The notes below the pieces were generated by a model. That model searched no databases and was not told where the DNA came from. It worked only from the letters and a program-made list of their open reading frames with translations. A stretch of 48,834 nt of DNA from an uncultured Chryseobacterium sp. (lineage in GTDB: Bacteria; Bacteroidota; Bacteroidia; Flavobacteriales; Weeksellaceae), in contig CAJYWD010000026.1 in assembly GCA_913778505.1 (NCBI GenBank), positions 1 to 48,834 of the forward strand, read 5' to 3'. A program made the translations under genes and the position numbers. Each line of letters opens with the position of its first letter. Within the stretch, counting starts at the first letter, position 1. Below, piece after piece: positions 1 to 7,903 of this stretch.

Positions 1-448
1 CATCCAGTTTTTCCCTTACAAAACGCAGAGCGTACGGTGCCACATAAATCAGTGCTGCACCAATCAGTTTTTTCTTCCAGCTTTTATTCATCAGGTTTTT
101 CTTGGCGTAGTTACCCACCAATGCCACAGCACCCATTCTCAGGGTATCTTCCAAAAGACCCGAACGCACGCTGTCATTGGCCAGACCCAGGACATTTTTT
201 TTAGAAACCGTCTGCTTAAGTCCGGAAGAAATTTCCCGCATAATATTTTCAGTATTTAATGACAGACTGGTATCTCCTTCCTCATCAACGGTTTCTTTCA
301 GATACTTATCTGTAAGCCCGTTAGTCATCACGCCAAGACTTTCTTTTTTATTTTTGAAGGTCATGAGATCTTCTATTTCGCCGATCTCCTGTTTCAGCAG
401 TCTTTTCTGGCTGCGCAGTTCATCAAGATTTGTATAATGTGTAGCCAT
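1..448 (-). CDS. Hypothetical protein, C-terminus cut by window edge
   Basis: An open leftward frame starts at the ATG complement at 446-448 and runs off the left edge, so about 149 N-terminal residues are visible. The protein begins MATHYTNLDELR and continues with a charged, coiled-coil-like segment (roughly residues 8-35) that includes QEIGEIEDLM. A low-hydrophobicity linker follows, then a segment with GAVALVGNYAKKNLMNKSWKKKL near the visible end that could be membrane-associated. I do not recognise a family. It begins only 4 nt after the stop of the holin-like gene and is surely co-transcribed with it. The order YtxH-like, DUF1469-like, small partner resembles E. coli yqjD-yqjE-yqjK, so a third partner of a membrane-tethered stress cluster is an inference from context only. 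Confidence 0.75.
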   Translation of the reverse strand, partial: MATHYTNLDELRSQKRLLKQEIGEIEDLMTFKNKKESLGVMTNGLTDKYLKETVDEEGDTSLSLNTENIMREISSGLKQTVSKKNVLGLANDSVRSGLLEDTLRMGAVALVGNYAKKNLMNKSWKKKLIGAALIYVAPYALRFVREKLD

Positions 449-452
449 AGAT

Positions 453-761
453 TTATTTTTTTAAAAATTCGATTACATGGTTTGCAATACTTTTTACGAT
501 GGTTTTCTTGATCATGAACACCACTATCATCAGCACAAAATAAAATCCCGATACAATCAGGAATCCGTAGGACATATTCCCCATAGACTCACCTATCAGG
601 AAAGCAATACCGAAGTTGAACAAAATAATAAAAAAAGAAAACGCAATGACAACAATCGAAATAAATGCGATAAGACCAGCCGATAAGGACGTTTTCTCTG
701 TAAATTGGAGCTGGAGCAGATCCAGCCGCTTGGTAGCATAATCTTTTAAAATTTCTATCAT
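453..761 (-). CDS. Phage-holin-family (DUF1469 / YqjE-like) membrane protein
   Basis: A 102-residue protein with a cytosolic amphipathic N-terminus (KDYATKRLDLLQLQ, residues 6-18), two strongly hydrophobic segments (about 28-54 and 64-84) and a short basic tail. This is the layout of the Phage_holin_3_6/DUF1469 family, which includes E. coli YqjE. These are housekeeping inner-membrane proteins despite the name. The gene sits between a YtxH-domain gene, from which it is separated by a terminator, and an unknown gene starting 4 nt downstream. Function is unknown; the association with YtxH/DUF883-type proteins suggests an envelope role. The family call is based on topology and context and is fairly confident. 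Confidence 0.8.
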   Translation of the reverse strand: MIEILKDYATKRLDLLQLQFTEKTSLSAGLIAFISIVVIAFSFFIILFNFGIAFLIGESMGNMSYGFLIVSGFYFVLMIVVFMIKKTIVKSIANHVIEFLKK

Positions 762-800
762 AACAGAAGGATTTGCATAAAATTACAAAATAGTTTATAA

Positions 801-831
801 AAAAAGGAACTTAGAAACTAAGTTCCTTTTT
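801..831 (-). terminator. Intrinsic terminator after the YtxH gene
   Basis: A perfect 14-bp inverted repeat (801-814 with 818-831) with a 3-nt loop lies 20 nt past the YtxH stop. On the minus strand the stem ends in a run of T. It should terminate, at least partly, transcription before the downstream holin-like gene, so that gene may depend on read-through or its own promoter. Confidence 0.85.
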
Positions 832-850
832 GGTAAAGACTGAACTGGGA

Positions 851-1228
851 CTATTTTAATCCGTCCAATTCAGTTTCTACATCTTTTACGACATCAGATG
901 TTTTAGAAACTACCTGATCTTTGTATTTATCGTAACTGTCCTTTACAGTGCTCGCAACATTTTGTGCGGTTTCCTTCAATTGAGAAGACAGTGACTGATA
1001 TTTATCTTTTACGTTTGAAGAAACATCAGAATATGTATCCCTCACTTTTTCAGATGTTTTGCTATATTCGTCAACTGCTTTATCTTTCAGATCATTCGCT
1101 TTATCTCTGATCTTCTTTCTTGTTTCTTTCCCTTCTTCCGGAGCATATAATAAACCAAGAATGACACCTGTAGCCGCTCCGGCCAATAATGCAGCTAAAA
1201 CTGCTGCTGAGTTTGATTTTTTTGACAT
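851..1228 (-). CDS. YtxH domain-containing protein
   Basis: A 125-residue protein. Residues 9-28 form one small-residue-rich transmembrane helix (AALLAGAATGVILGLLYAP) followed by the YtxH signature YAPEEGKETRKKI at 28-40. The rest is a long, charged, helical segment of repeated K/D/S/Y-rich heptads such as SNVKDKYQSLSSQLKETAQ, likely a coiled coil or LEA-like stretch. YtxH proteins (B. subtilis general-stress member) are small membrane-anchored proteins of unclear biochemical role, often stress-induced. The start ATG at 1226-1228 is the only sensible one, being directly upstream of the membrane segment. It is followed by a strong terminator, so it can be a monocistronic unit. Confidence 0.88.
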   Translation of the reverse strand: MSKKSNSAAVLAALLAGAATGVILGLLYAPEEGKETRKKIRDKANDLKDKAVDEYSKTSEKVRDTYSDVSSNVKDKYQSLSSQLKETAQNVASTVKDSYDKYKDQVVSKTSDVVKDVETELDGLK

Positions 1229-1324
1229 TATTTATAATTTTTAAGTTTAATTCAACAATTACTTTGTTACACACTAAATTTACAACTAAAATGCCAAAGA
1301 AAAAATCATGTTCTTAAAATTTTG

Positions 1325-2002
1325 TTAAAACTTTTTGATGTAGGATAAAATCAGGTCGATCGTTTCCTCTTTATTAATATCAGTGTTATCGATAAGAATT
1401 GCGTCATCAGCTTTTTTTAAAGGCGATACTTCGCGCTCGCTGTCAATTTTATCACGCAGGATTAGATTTGCTTTTACAGTCTCGATATCGGTTTTTTCGC
1501 CGGAGAGTTCCAGTTCAAGAAAACGACGTTTTGCACGCTCGTCCTGGCTGGCAGTCATAAAAAATTTATAATCTGCATCCGGCAACACCACAGTTCCAAT
1601 ATCTCGACCGTCCATAATGATGCCGCCTTTTTTGGCAATGTCACGCTGTGTAGCAAGGAGAAACTGTCGCACCTCTGCTTCTTTAGCCACCTGGCTCACG
1701 TAGTCAGAAACCTGCGGAAAACGGATTTCCCGATCAATATTTTTACCATTAAGAAAAAGCTTCAGCTCGCCATCCACATTCTGAAATTCAAGCTGAATTT
1801 TGGGTAAACTGGCAATCAGTTCAGGAATATCAATTAAATTGTTATCATTAAGACAATGCTGGAGTGCAAAGTATGTAACACCGCGGTACAGTGCGCCTGT
1901 GTCCATGTGGATCAGTCCGAGTTTTTTCGCAATGATTTTGGAAATAGAACTTTTTCCCGTGGACGAAAATCCGTCAATGGCAATTACAGGTTTTTTTGTC
2001 AT
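1325..2002 (-). CDS. cmk: (d)CMP kinase
   Basis: Cytidylate kinase: ATP + CMP/dCMP to ADP + CDP/dCDP, in the cytosol, for pyrimidine nucleotide supply. The 225-residue length is typical of bacterial Cmk. It has the P-loop GFSSTGKSS at residues 11-19 (GxxxxGKS/T), MDTGALYR at 33-40 for nucleotide-base recognition, DGRDIGT at 131-137, and the lid-region motif RDKIDSERE at 183-191. It is 63 nt downstream of porQ on the same strand, and the two probably form one transcript from the promoter at 3079-3107. The cmk-porQ pairing is seen in other flavobacteria. The next genes across the divergent promoter (pyrH, frr) are also nucleotide and translation housekeeping genes. Confidence 0.97.
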   Translation of the reverse strand: MTKKPVIAIDGFSSTGKSSISKIIAKKLGLIHMDTGALYRGVTYFALQHCLNDNNLIDIPELIASLPKIQLEFQNVDGELKLFLNGKNIDREIRFPQVSDYVSQVAKEAEVRQFLLATQRDIAKKGGIIMDGRDIGTVVLPDADYKFFMTASQDERAKRRFLELELSGEKTDIETVKANLILRDKIDSEREVSPLKKADDAILIDNTDINKEETIDLILSYIKKF

Positions 2003-2065
2003 ACTGCAAATGTAATGAGTATGCGAAAAAAATAAAAATTAAATTAATGAAATAAAATATCTGGG

Positions 2066-3061
2066 TTATCTTCTTCGTCCGCTCAGTTCAATGAGATCCA
2101 TCGTAAGTCCAAGCATATTGACATTGGAGGCATTGTGATACCGCATGTGGGAATAATCAAACCTGAAAGACGAGATCTTGAGACTGAAACCTGCAGAAAG
2201 TCCCGTAAAACTGCGTTGGTCCAGCACGGCGAGCTCGCCACCTCTTTTGACATTATAGCCTACTCTGATGTTGAAAGCCTGACCCGGGAAAAGCTCTGCA
2301 CCCAGGGAAATGTGATCCAATACTTTTCTGCCAAAACGCACAGGCTGCCCGTTGATATCCGTCTCTGCAGAAATATTGAATGTCTGCAGATCGTGTGCTG
2401 TAACAGTGATGGCAGCAGGAAATTCATTAAGAATCTTGGTATAACCCAAGTCTACCCGAAAAGGCAGCCGCTCCCGCACACCGTTGTAAGTCTGAATCTG
2501 ATAACCGAAATTCCGGAATACCAAAGCCAGTGTTTCATTGGTTTTATCAAAGTAGTAAGTAACACCGGCACTTGCAGCGACTGCAGAGGAAGTATAAGTA
2601 TCAATTTTGGAAGTCACGTAATTGACATTGGCACCAATAGTCCAGTCGTCCTCAAATTGATAGGCATAACCTAAGCCTACAGAAGCATCGATGGCAGAAA
2701 AATCGCCGTTTATAACGGAGTTTTCATCCGTTCGTGGCATTGAGCCGTAATCCATATATCTCGCGCTGAAAGATGCCAGATGTCCGTAGCCGAGATCTCG
2801 AACATAATTCACACTTCCTATTTTGGTGTCGGCCAGATAGGATGCATAATTAACGGAAAGCATATTGTCCATTTCCAGATTCATGAGCGCAGGGTTGGCC
2901 GCTGTAAAAGTGACATCATAATCCCGGACAGAAACTGCATCGCCCAGGACTGCCTGCCGGGCGGAAATCGGAATATTGAGGAACTGATAAACCGTGGTTC
3001 CCGTCTGAGAAAAAACCACGCCGGAAGTAATCATTAAAAATAGATTGTAAAACTTCTTCAC
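2066..3061 (-). CDS. porQ: Type IX secretion system protein PorQ
   Basis: A 331-residue outer-membrane beta-barrel protein. It has a Sec signal peptide (MKKFYNLFLMITSGVVFSQ) followed by the PorQ opening TGTTVYQFLNIPISARQA with LGDAVSVRDYDVTFTAANPALM, and many alternating amphipathic strands through to FRFDYSHMRYHNASNVNMLG near the end. PorQ is related to the PorV/FadL-like barrels; in Porphyromonas and Flavobacterium it works with the PorU/PorV/PorZ attachment complex that processes T9SS cargo. Unlike PorV it has no established shuttle role for most cargo. It is the first gene of a porQ-cmk transcript with a good Bacteroidetes promoter immediately upstream. Family recognition is strong; the precise role is known from other species. 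Confidence 0.92.
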   Translation of the reverse strand: MKKFYNLFLMITSGVVFSQTGTTVYQFLNIPISARQAVLGDAVSVRDYDVTFTAANPALMNLEMDNMLSVNYASYLADTKIGSVNYVRDLGYGHLASFSARYMDYGSMPRTDENSVINGDFSAIDASVGLGYAYQFEDDWTIGANVNYVTSKIDTYTSSAVAASAGVTYYFDKTNETLALVFRNFGYQIQTYNGVRERLPFRVDLGYTKILNEFPAAITVTAHDLQTFNISAETDINGQPVRFGRKVLDHISLGAELFPGQAFNIRVGYNVKRGGELAVLDQRSFTGLSAGFSLKISSFRFDYSHMRYHNASNVNMLGLTMDLIELSGRRR

Positions 3062-3078
3062 ACTATGCTTTAGCTTTG

Positions 3079-3107
3079 CAAAAATAAGCTATTTTAGAGG
3101 TTATCAA
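3079..3107 (-). promoter_or_regulatory. Bacteroidetes-type promoter for porQ-cmk
   Basis: Read on the minus strand: TTG (3105-3107), an 18-nt spacer, then TATTTTTG (3079-3086), an exact TAnnTTTG -7 element. The predicted start of transcription lies roughly at 3073, about 12 nt before the porQ ATG. Confidence 0.65.
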
Positions 3108-3157
3108 AATTTTTGGTACTCGTTCTTTTTCTTTTAACGAATTTCTATTGCTTTCAT

Positions 3158-3165
3158 TATATTTG
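3158..3165 (+). promoter_or_regulatory. Candidate -7 element for pyrH-frr
   Basis: TATATTTG matches TAnnTTTG exactly. No clear TTG lies 17-19 nt upstream. It would give a leader of about 115 nt before pyrH. Confidence 0.4.
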
Positions 3166-3284
3166 CACAGTCAATTTTTGAATTATTTTAAATTTTGATA
3201 ATCCGGAATGTGTTAAAGTTAATTTAATTTCTACGCTGATTTCCTGATCCTATTTTTCACAAAAAAACAAAAATAAATCTATAG

Positions 3285-3992
3285 ATGAAGTATAAAAGAA
3301 TCCTCCTGAAACTAAGCGGCGAGGCGCTGATGGGAAACCGCCAGTACGGAATAGACAATGACAGACTGAAAGAGTATGCGGCTGAGATCAGAAAAGTGGT
3401 AGACAAAGGCTGTCAGGTAGCTATCGTCATCGGTGGCGGGAATATTTTCCGTGGGCTTGCCGGTGCTGCAACAGGAATGGACCGTGTACAGGGCGACTAT
3501 ATGGGAATGCTGGCCACGGTAATCAACGGCATGGCTCTACAGGGTGCGCTGGAGGATGCAGGCATTATGACCAGACTTCAGTCTGCAATTGAAATGGATA
3601 AAGTGGCTGAACCTTTTATCAAAAGAAAAGCAGTGCGCCATCTGGAAAAAGGTCGCGTGGTGATCTTTGGTGCCGGAACAGGCAATCCCTACTTCACGAC
3701 AGATACTGCTGCCACGCTGAGAGCTATTGAAATTGATGCCGATGTTATCCTGAAAGGAACGAGAGTAGATGGTATTTACGACAGTGATCCTGAGAAAAAT
3801 GCCGATGCCATCAAGTTTAACAGTCTTTCATTCGAAGAAGTTTTTGAAAAAAACCTGAAGGTAATGGATATGACGGCTTTTACATTAAGCCACGAAAATA
3901 AATTGCCGATCATCGTTTTCGATATGAATAAGGAAGGCAATCTGGAGCGATTAATCGACGGCGAAAATATCGGAACCTTAGTTAATGTATAA
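3285..3992 (+). CDS. pyrH: UMP kinase
   Basis: Uridylate kinase (ATP + UMP to ADP + UDP), amino-acid-kinase fold, hexameric in bacteria. At 235 residues it is the standard length. Visible motifs are KLSGEAL (9-15), GGGNIFRG (50-57), [10 protein letters not shown] (131-140) and [13 protein letters not shown] (157-169), all typical of bacterial PyrH. frr follows 104 nt downstream on the same strand. The pyrH-frr order is one of the most conserved in bacteria (usually rpsB-tsf-pyrH-frr), but rpsB and tsf are absent from this window, so only the second half of that block is present here. Confidence 0.98.
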   Translation: MKYKRILLKLSGEALMGNRQYGIDNDRLKEYAAEIRKVVDKGCQVAIVIGGGNIFRGLAGAATGMDRVQGDYMGMLATVINGMALQGALEDAGIMTRLQSAIEMDKVAEPFIKRKAVRHLEKGRVVIFGAGTGNPYFTTDTAATLRAIEIDADVILKGTRVDGIYDSDPEKNADAIKFNSLSFEEVFEKNLKVMDMTAFTLSHENKLPIIVFDMNKEGNLERLIDGENIGTLVNV

Positions 3993-4096
3993 ATGATAAT
4001 CAAGCGATGATTATGGATCTCAAATGCAATCTTTGATCATCTGTAGCTTATCATCTACTAATAAATATTTGTCAACTATCAAATAATAAACATACA

Positions 4097-4651
4097 ATGG
4101 AAGAATTAGAACTCATTGTAGCATCGGTAAAGCAAGAGATGGATGCTGCAATCAAGCATTTGGATCATGCTTTTCAGAAGATCAGAGCCGGACGTGCTTC
4201 TACATCAATGGTTCAGGACGTAATGGTAGAATATTACGGTGCGATGACGCCTATCAATCAGGTGGCCAATGTGTCCGTTCCGGATGCCATGACCATTTCG
4301 ATCCAGCCATGGGACAGATCTGCCATCGGCCCGATTGAAAAGGCGATTATCAATTCCAATCTTGGATTTGCTCCTTCAAATAACGGCGATGTCATTATTC
4401 TGAACGTTCCGCCATTGACGGAAGAAAGGAGACGTGACCTTGCAAAACAGGCCAAGGCTGAAACGGAACAGACCAAAGTTGTGATCCGAAATGCAAGACA
4501 GGACGGCAACAAGGAACTGAAAAGACTGGATGGCGTGGCCGAGGATCTGATAAAGGGTGTAGAAAAGGACATCCAGGATCTTACAGACAGCTATGTGAAA
4601 ACTGCAGATGAGCACCTGAAAGTGAAGGAAGCGGAAATCCTCAAAGTCTAA
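4097..4651 (+). CDS. frr: Ribosome recycling factor
   Basis: RRF splits post-termination ribosomes together with EF-G in the cytosol. It is 184 residues, with the characteristic IRAGRAS at 29-35, the hinge region YYGAMTPINQVANVSVPD, QPWDRSAIGPIEKAI, and the C-terminal helix ending HLKVKEAEILKV. The start is the ATG at 4097, just after an AT-rich stretch. It is downstream of pyrH and followed by a clear terminator, so it ends that transcript. Confidence 0.98.
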   Translation: MEELELIVASVKQEMDAAIKHLDHAFQKIRAGRASTSMVQDVMVEYYGAMTPINQVANVSVPDAMTISIQPWDRSAIGPIEKAIINSNLGFAPSNNGDVIILNVPPLTEERRRDLAKQAKAETEQTKVVIRNARQDGNKELKRLDGVAEDLIKGVEKDIQDLTDSYVKTADEHLKVKEAEILKV

Positions 4652-4673
4652 TGATGATTCAATCAAAAACAAT

Positions 4674-4703
4674 AAACCTCATTCTTGTCGGGATGAGGTT
4701 TTG
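4674..4703 (+). terminator. Intrinsic terminator after frr
   Basis: Stem 4674-4682 with 4693-4701 (AAACCTCAT/ATGAGGTTT), loop of 10, then a T-rich tail. It lies between convergent frr and ppc and probably works in both directions. Confidence 0.85.
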
Positions 4704-4724
4704 TTTTATTCAGTAAAATCGTCA

Positions 4725-7271
4725 TTACGCCGAATTTCTGCTGGCGTTGATATTGCCAAAAAGTGATCGCATCACCAGCTTCTCGTAGGTTTCCCGGTCG
4801 CCCTCGCCTTTTTGGATTTTAATCAAAGCATATTGCTGAATGCTGAGCAGAGGCAGAACAATTTTTTCCCTGATCCTGACAGATTTCCGGTTCAATGGTT
4901 CTTCCTGCATCAGAATTTTATAGCCTGTCAGTTCTAGCATCATCTCTTTTGATAATTCAAATTCAGCAAACAGAATATTCCAGAATTCACCAAATTTCTC
5001 ATTATTCCTCATATAATAGGTCAACGGAAAATAAGTTTTATTCATACTCATCATGGAATTCAGCACGAGCGTTTTGAAAAAGTCAGATCCTCTGTAAAGC
5101 GCCTTCACCTCATCAAATCTTCCTTCCTCTTTTAGTTGTTTTAATGCAAAGCCGAACCCAAAAAACCCAGGTACATTCTGTTTGAGCTGAGACCAGGAAC
5201 CCACGAACGGAATGGCTCTCAAATCTTCAAACTTCAGTTCCGACCCTGCACCACGTTTGCTGGGACGGCTTCCGATATTGGTGCGTCCGTAATATTCCAG
5301 CGTGCTCATTTCCTGAAGATAAGGAACGAACATCGGGTGCGCCTTAAGATCCGAATATTTTTTATAACTGATTTCAGCCAATTCGGAGATCAATCTTCTT
5401 TCATCATCATTCAAATCTTTTTTAATGCTTTTAAAGACATCATTCTCGATGCCCGCAGTCAGGAGCTGTTCGAAGTTAAACTTGGCTTGGTCTCTGTTTC
5501 CGAAAACGCTGGTAATAGTCTGTCCCTGTATCGTCAGTTCGATTTGATTATTGGCTATTGTATTGCCTTGAGACGCATAGAAATCATGTGTTTTCCCGCC
5601 TCCTCTCGCCGGCGGGCCACCACGGCCGTCAAAGAAAATCACTTTAACCCCATTTTCTTCTGAGATTTTAGTTAGCCTTTCCTTAGAGGTGTAGATCTGC
5701 CAGTTAGCCTTGAGATAGCCGCCATCTTTAGTGCCATCGGAAAAACCGAGCATTATGAATTGTCTGTTACCGCGCTTAGCCAAATGTTTTTGATAAACAG
5801 GATGGCTGTAGAGCGTGCGCATTACCTCTTCCGAACGGTCCAGCCCTTCCATGGTCTCGAAAAGCGGAACAATATCCAGACTGATATCATCTTCTTCATA
5901 GCCACATAATTTCATCATTACATAGACATTCATTACATCTTTCACATCATCAGAATTAGAAATAATATAACGATGCATTCCGCGTTCCCCGTTCTTCTGC
6001 TGAATCAGCCTGATATTGTAAATGCTCTTGATGGTTTCGCAAGTCATTTCGTCGGCGAAGTCCTCAGGATTCAGGACCGCGTCGGACTCTAGAAGAAAAT
6101 TAATTTTTTCTTCATTAGAGAGCTGTTCGGCATCTTTGCCGGAGATATGAGTAAAAATATCATTCAATACTTTCTGATGAATTCTGCTGTCCTGACGGAT
6201 ATCCAGAGTGGCAAAATGGGTTCCGAAAATCTTTACACGGTCTCTGTAATCATCCAGTACATCGCGGAATAATCCGTTGTGATGCTGTACCAGAATTTGT
6301 TCTGCAGCATCCAGCTGTTCAATGATTTCTGCAGCAGAAATTGTTGCATCTTTTTGAAAAATAGAAGCGTATAATTTTTTGCTTAGATTTTCTAATATCT
6401 CTGACACGCCACGGAAACTTAGTCTTCTTCGTACATTTTTGAGATGTCCGTAATAATCTTTGAGAATTGATATTCTCAGCTCTTCGGCAACTTTCAGCGT
6501 GATTTCCGAAGTCACAAAAGGATTACCATCACGGTCTCCACCAGGCCAGAAACCTAGCTGAATAATATCCGGACTTGGCGTAAACTGTGAATTGCCAAAG
6601 ACTTGTTTGATCTTTTTATAAAGCTCACCAATGCTTTGATAATAGACATACCTCAGATAGTAAATGATACTCATCGCCTCATCCAGTGGCGTTGGCCTCT
6701 CCTTGTTGACGAAAGGTGTCTTGCCCAATTGCTGAAGAAGCGTATCAATCTGCGTTACCGAATCATGGATAATCGCATCGCGAAGATCGTGGATGATCCG
6801 CTGTACCGCATTGGGATAAAACTGCGTCGGGTGCGCCGTAAAGACGATCTTAATGGCAAAGTCGTCCATCTTTTTTCGGATGGCAGCCAGATGGTGCTCC
6901 TGCGAAGCCCGTTCGTAAAGATTGACCACAGTCCCCGCATCACTTTCGGAGTGCAGCTGCTGGAATGCGGCATCTTCAATACTGTCAAAAAGCACTACCT
7001 GTCTCTCGATGTATTGAATAATTTTAAACAAAAGTTCGGTCTTTTGCTCTTCGGTTTTAAGCTCCGTATGTTTCTGAAAAAATTCTTCAACAATTTCCTC
7101 CGGCGACTTGCCCAGCTGGTAGCCTTCCCTGCTTTCTTCGTAAAGAAATGGCAGAAGCATGCCGATATTTGTCATCTTATCATAAGGCAGACTCATGAAG
7201 AGTGAATTGTAGATTTGAAACTTATTCTCTACAATCTGCCTGAACTTTTCGATTTTCTGGTCGTTTAACAT
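4725..7271 (-). CDS. ppc: Phosphoenolpyruvate carboxylase
   Basis: PEP + bicarbonate to oxaloacetate + phosphate, the anaplerotic feed of the TCA cycle. At 848 residues it is slightly shorter than the E. coli enzyme. Catalytic motifs are intact: FTAHPTQ with the essential His at 147, GFWPGGDRDGNP (240-251), MLGFSDGTKDGG (507-518), the flexible glycine loop FFDGRGGPPARGG (546-558), and SRPSKRG further on. Two departures from the classical sequence: the usual TEQGE motif reads TIQGQ, and the C-terminus ends in RNSA rather than RNTG. Both may simply be the Bacteroidetes variant, but the C-terminus and neighbouring residues form the active and effector sites in E. coli. It is transcribed alone. 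Its promoter sits almost on the ATG. Confidence 0.97.
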   Translation of the reverse strand: MLNDQKIEKFRQIVENKFQIYNSLFMSLPYDKMTNIGMLLPFLYEESREGYQLGKSPEEIVEEFFQKHTELKTEEQKTELLFKIIQYIERQVVLFDSIEDAAFQQLHSESDAGTVVNLYERASQEHHLAAIRKKMDDFAIKIVFTAHPTQFYPNAVQRIIHDLRDAIIHDSVTQIDTLLQQLGKTPFVNKERPTPLDEAMSIIYYLRYVYYQSIGELYKKIKQVFGNSQFTPSPDIIQLGFWPGGDRDGNPFVTSEITLKVAEELRISILKDYYGHLKNVRRRLSFRGVSEILENLSKKLYASIFQKDATISAAEIIEQLDAAEQILVQHHNGLFRDVLDDYRDRVKIFGTHFATLDIRQDSRIHQKVLNDIFTHISGKDAEQLSNEEKINFLLESDAVLNPEDFADEMTCETIKSIYNIRLIQQKNGERGMHRYIISNSDDVKDVMNVYVMMKLCGYEEDDISLDIVPLFETMEGLDRSEEVMRTLYSHPVYQKHLAKRGNRQFIMLGFSDGTKDGGYLKANWQIYTSKERLTKISEENGVKVIFFDGRGGPPARGGGKTHDFYASQGNTIANNQIELTIQGQTITSVFGNRDQAKFNFEQLLTAGIENDVFKSIKKDLNDDERRLISELAEISYKKYSDLKAHPMFVPYLQEMSTLEYYGRTNIGSRPSKRGAGSELKFEDLRAIPFVGSWSQLKQNVPGFFGFGFALKQLKEEGRFDEVKALYRGSDFFKTLVLNSMMSMNKTYFPLTYYMRNNEKFGEFWNILFAEFELSKEMMLELTGYKILMQEEPLNRKSVRIREKIVLPLLSIQQYALIKIQKGEGDRETYEKLVMRSLFGNINASRNSA

Positions 7272-7275
7272 CTAA

Positions 7276-7305
7276 CAAATATAAGCGACAAACTCAAATT
7301 TTCAA
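7276..7305 (-). promoter_or_regulatory. Promoter for ppc, nearly leaderless
   Basis: On the minus strand: TTG (7303-7305), a 19-nt spacer, TATATTTG (7276-7283), an exact -7 element. It ends only 4 nt before the ATG (7269-7271), so transcription would begin at or next to the start codon. Confidence 0.6.
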
Positions 7306-7356
7306 AGTAGCATTATCGATTTTTCTTTTAAATCATCAATTAACATCAGATATCAA

Positions 7357-7385
7357 ATAAAACCGGGCAGGCCAAGACCTGCCAG
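7357..7385 (-). terminator. Intrinsic terminator after ssb
   Basis: Stem GGCAGG (7366-7371) with CCTGCC (7378-7383). On the minus strand it is followed by CCGGTTTTATTT. It lies just past the ssb stop and separates it from ppc. Confidence 0.7.
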
Positions 7386-7389
7386 ATTT

Positions 7390-7722
7390 TTACTTTGAAC
7401 CCAGCAAAACGAGTTCTTCGATCCTGATTTCCGTTAACATCCTTTTGGAGCCGTCTTTATCCTCGTATGACCTGTAAACCAGCTTGCCCTCAATAGCGAT
7501 TTCTTTGCCTTTATGAACATACTTTTCCAGGATATCTACAGTTTTCCCGAACGCAACCAGAGTATGCCATTGCGTTTCCTCTATTTTTTCGCCATTAGCA
7601 TTTACGTAATGATCATTGGTAGCCAGCGTTACGGTTGCTTTTCTACTTCCGTTCTCGAAGGTATAGACCTCTACTTCTTTTCCTGTGTGACCAATCAGAG
7701 TCACTTTGTTTCTTAACGACAT
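7390..7722 (-). CDS. ssb: Single-stranded DNA-binding protein, short form without acidic tail
   Basis: A 110-residue OB-fold SSB: MSLRNKVTLIGHTGKEVEV, then TLATNDHYVN, WHTLVAFGKTVDILEKYVHKGKEIAIEGKLVYRSYEDKDG and the closing strand TEIRIEELVLLGSK. It binds single-stranded DNA in replication, repair and recombination. Ordinary replicative SSBs continue with a disordered linker and an acidic tip (DDDIPF-like) that recruits partners. This protein stops right after the OB fold, so it lacks that interaction tail. It may be an accessory or second SSB (competence- or repair-type) rather than the essential one; the main ssb would then be elsewhere. It is monocistronic, with its own terminator, and the ATG at 7720-7722 is unambiguous. 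Confidence 0.92.
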   Translation of the reverse strand: MSLRNKVTLIGHTGKEVEVYTFENGSRKATVTLATNDHYVNANGEKIEETQWHTLVAFGKTVDILEKYVHKGKEIAIEGKLVYRSYEDKDGSKRMLTEIRIEELVLLGSK

Positions 7723-7903
7723 GGTATTGTAATTTTAAGTTAAACTTTTGAAATCAGGGCGTATGTGTCGTGAGTCTGATTTCCTGATGCAAATTTTCAT
7801 CATTCCGACGGACAGATTCGGTAAAAAAATATTTATATCCGTTTGTAATCGTTTGTAAATGGAATAGATTTTTTAATTTTAAAAAAGATAATTTTAGTAA
7901 TCT

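Noticed and set aside
2135-2674. 179-codon plus-strand ORF
   Set aside because: It is the reverse-strand shadow of porQ, whose barrel-like sequence and family match are clear; the shadow product has no signal or domain.
3993-4096. Stem-like sequence between pyrH and frr as a riboswitch or terminator
   Set aside because: The pairing (GATAATCA/TGATTAT-like) is short and imperfect and lacks a T run.
6603-7205. 200-codon plus-strand ORF
   Set aside because: It lies antisense to the well-conserved N-terminal part of ppc and resembles no protein family.
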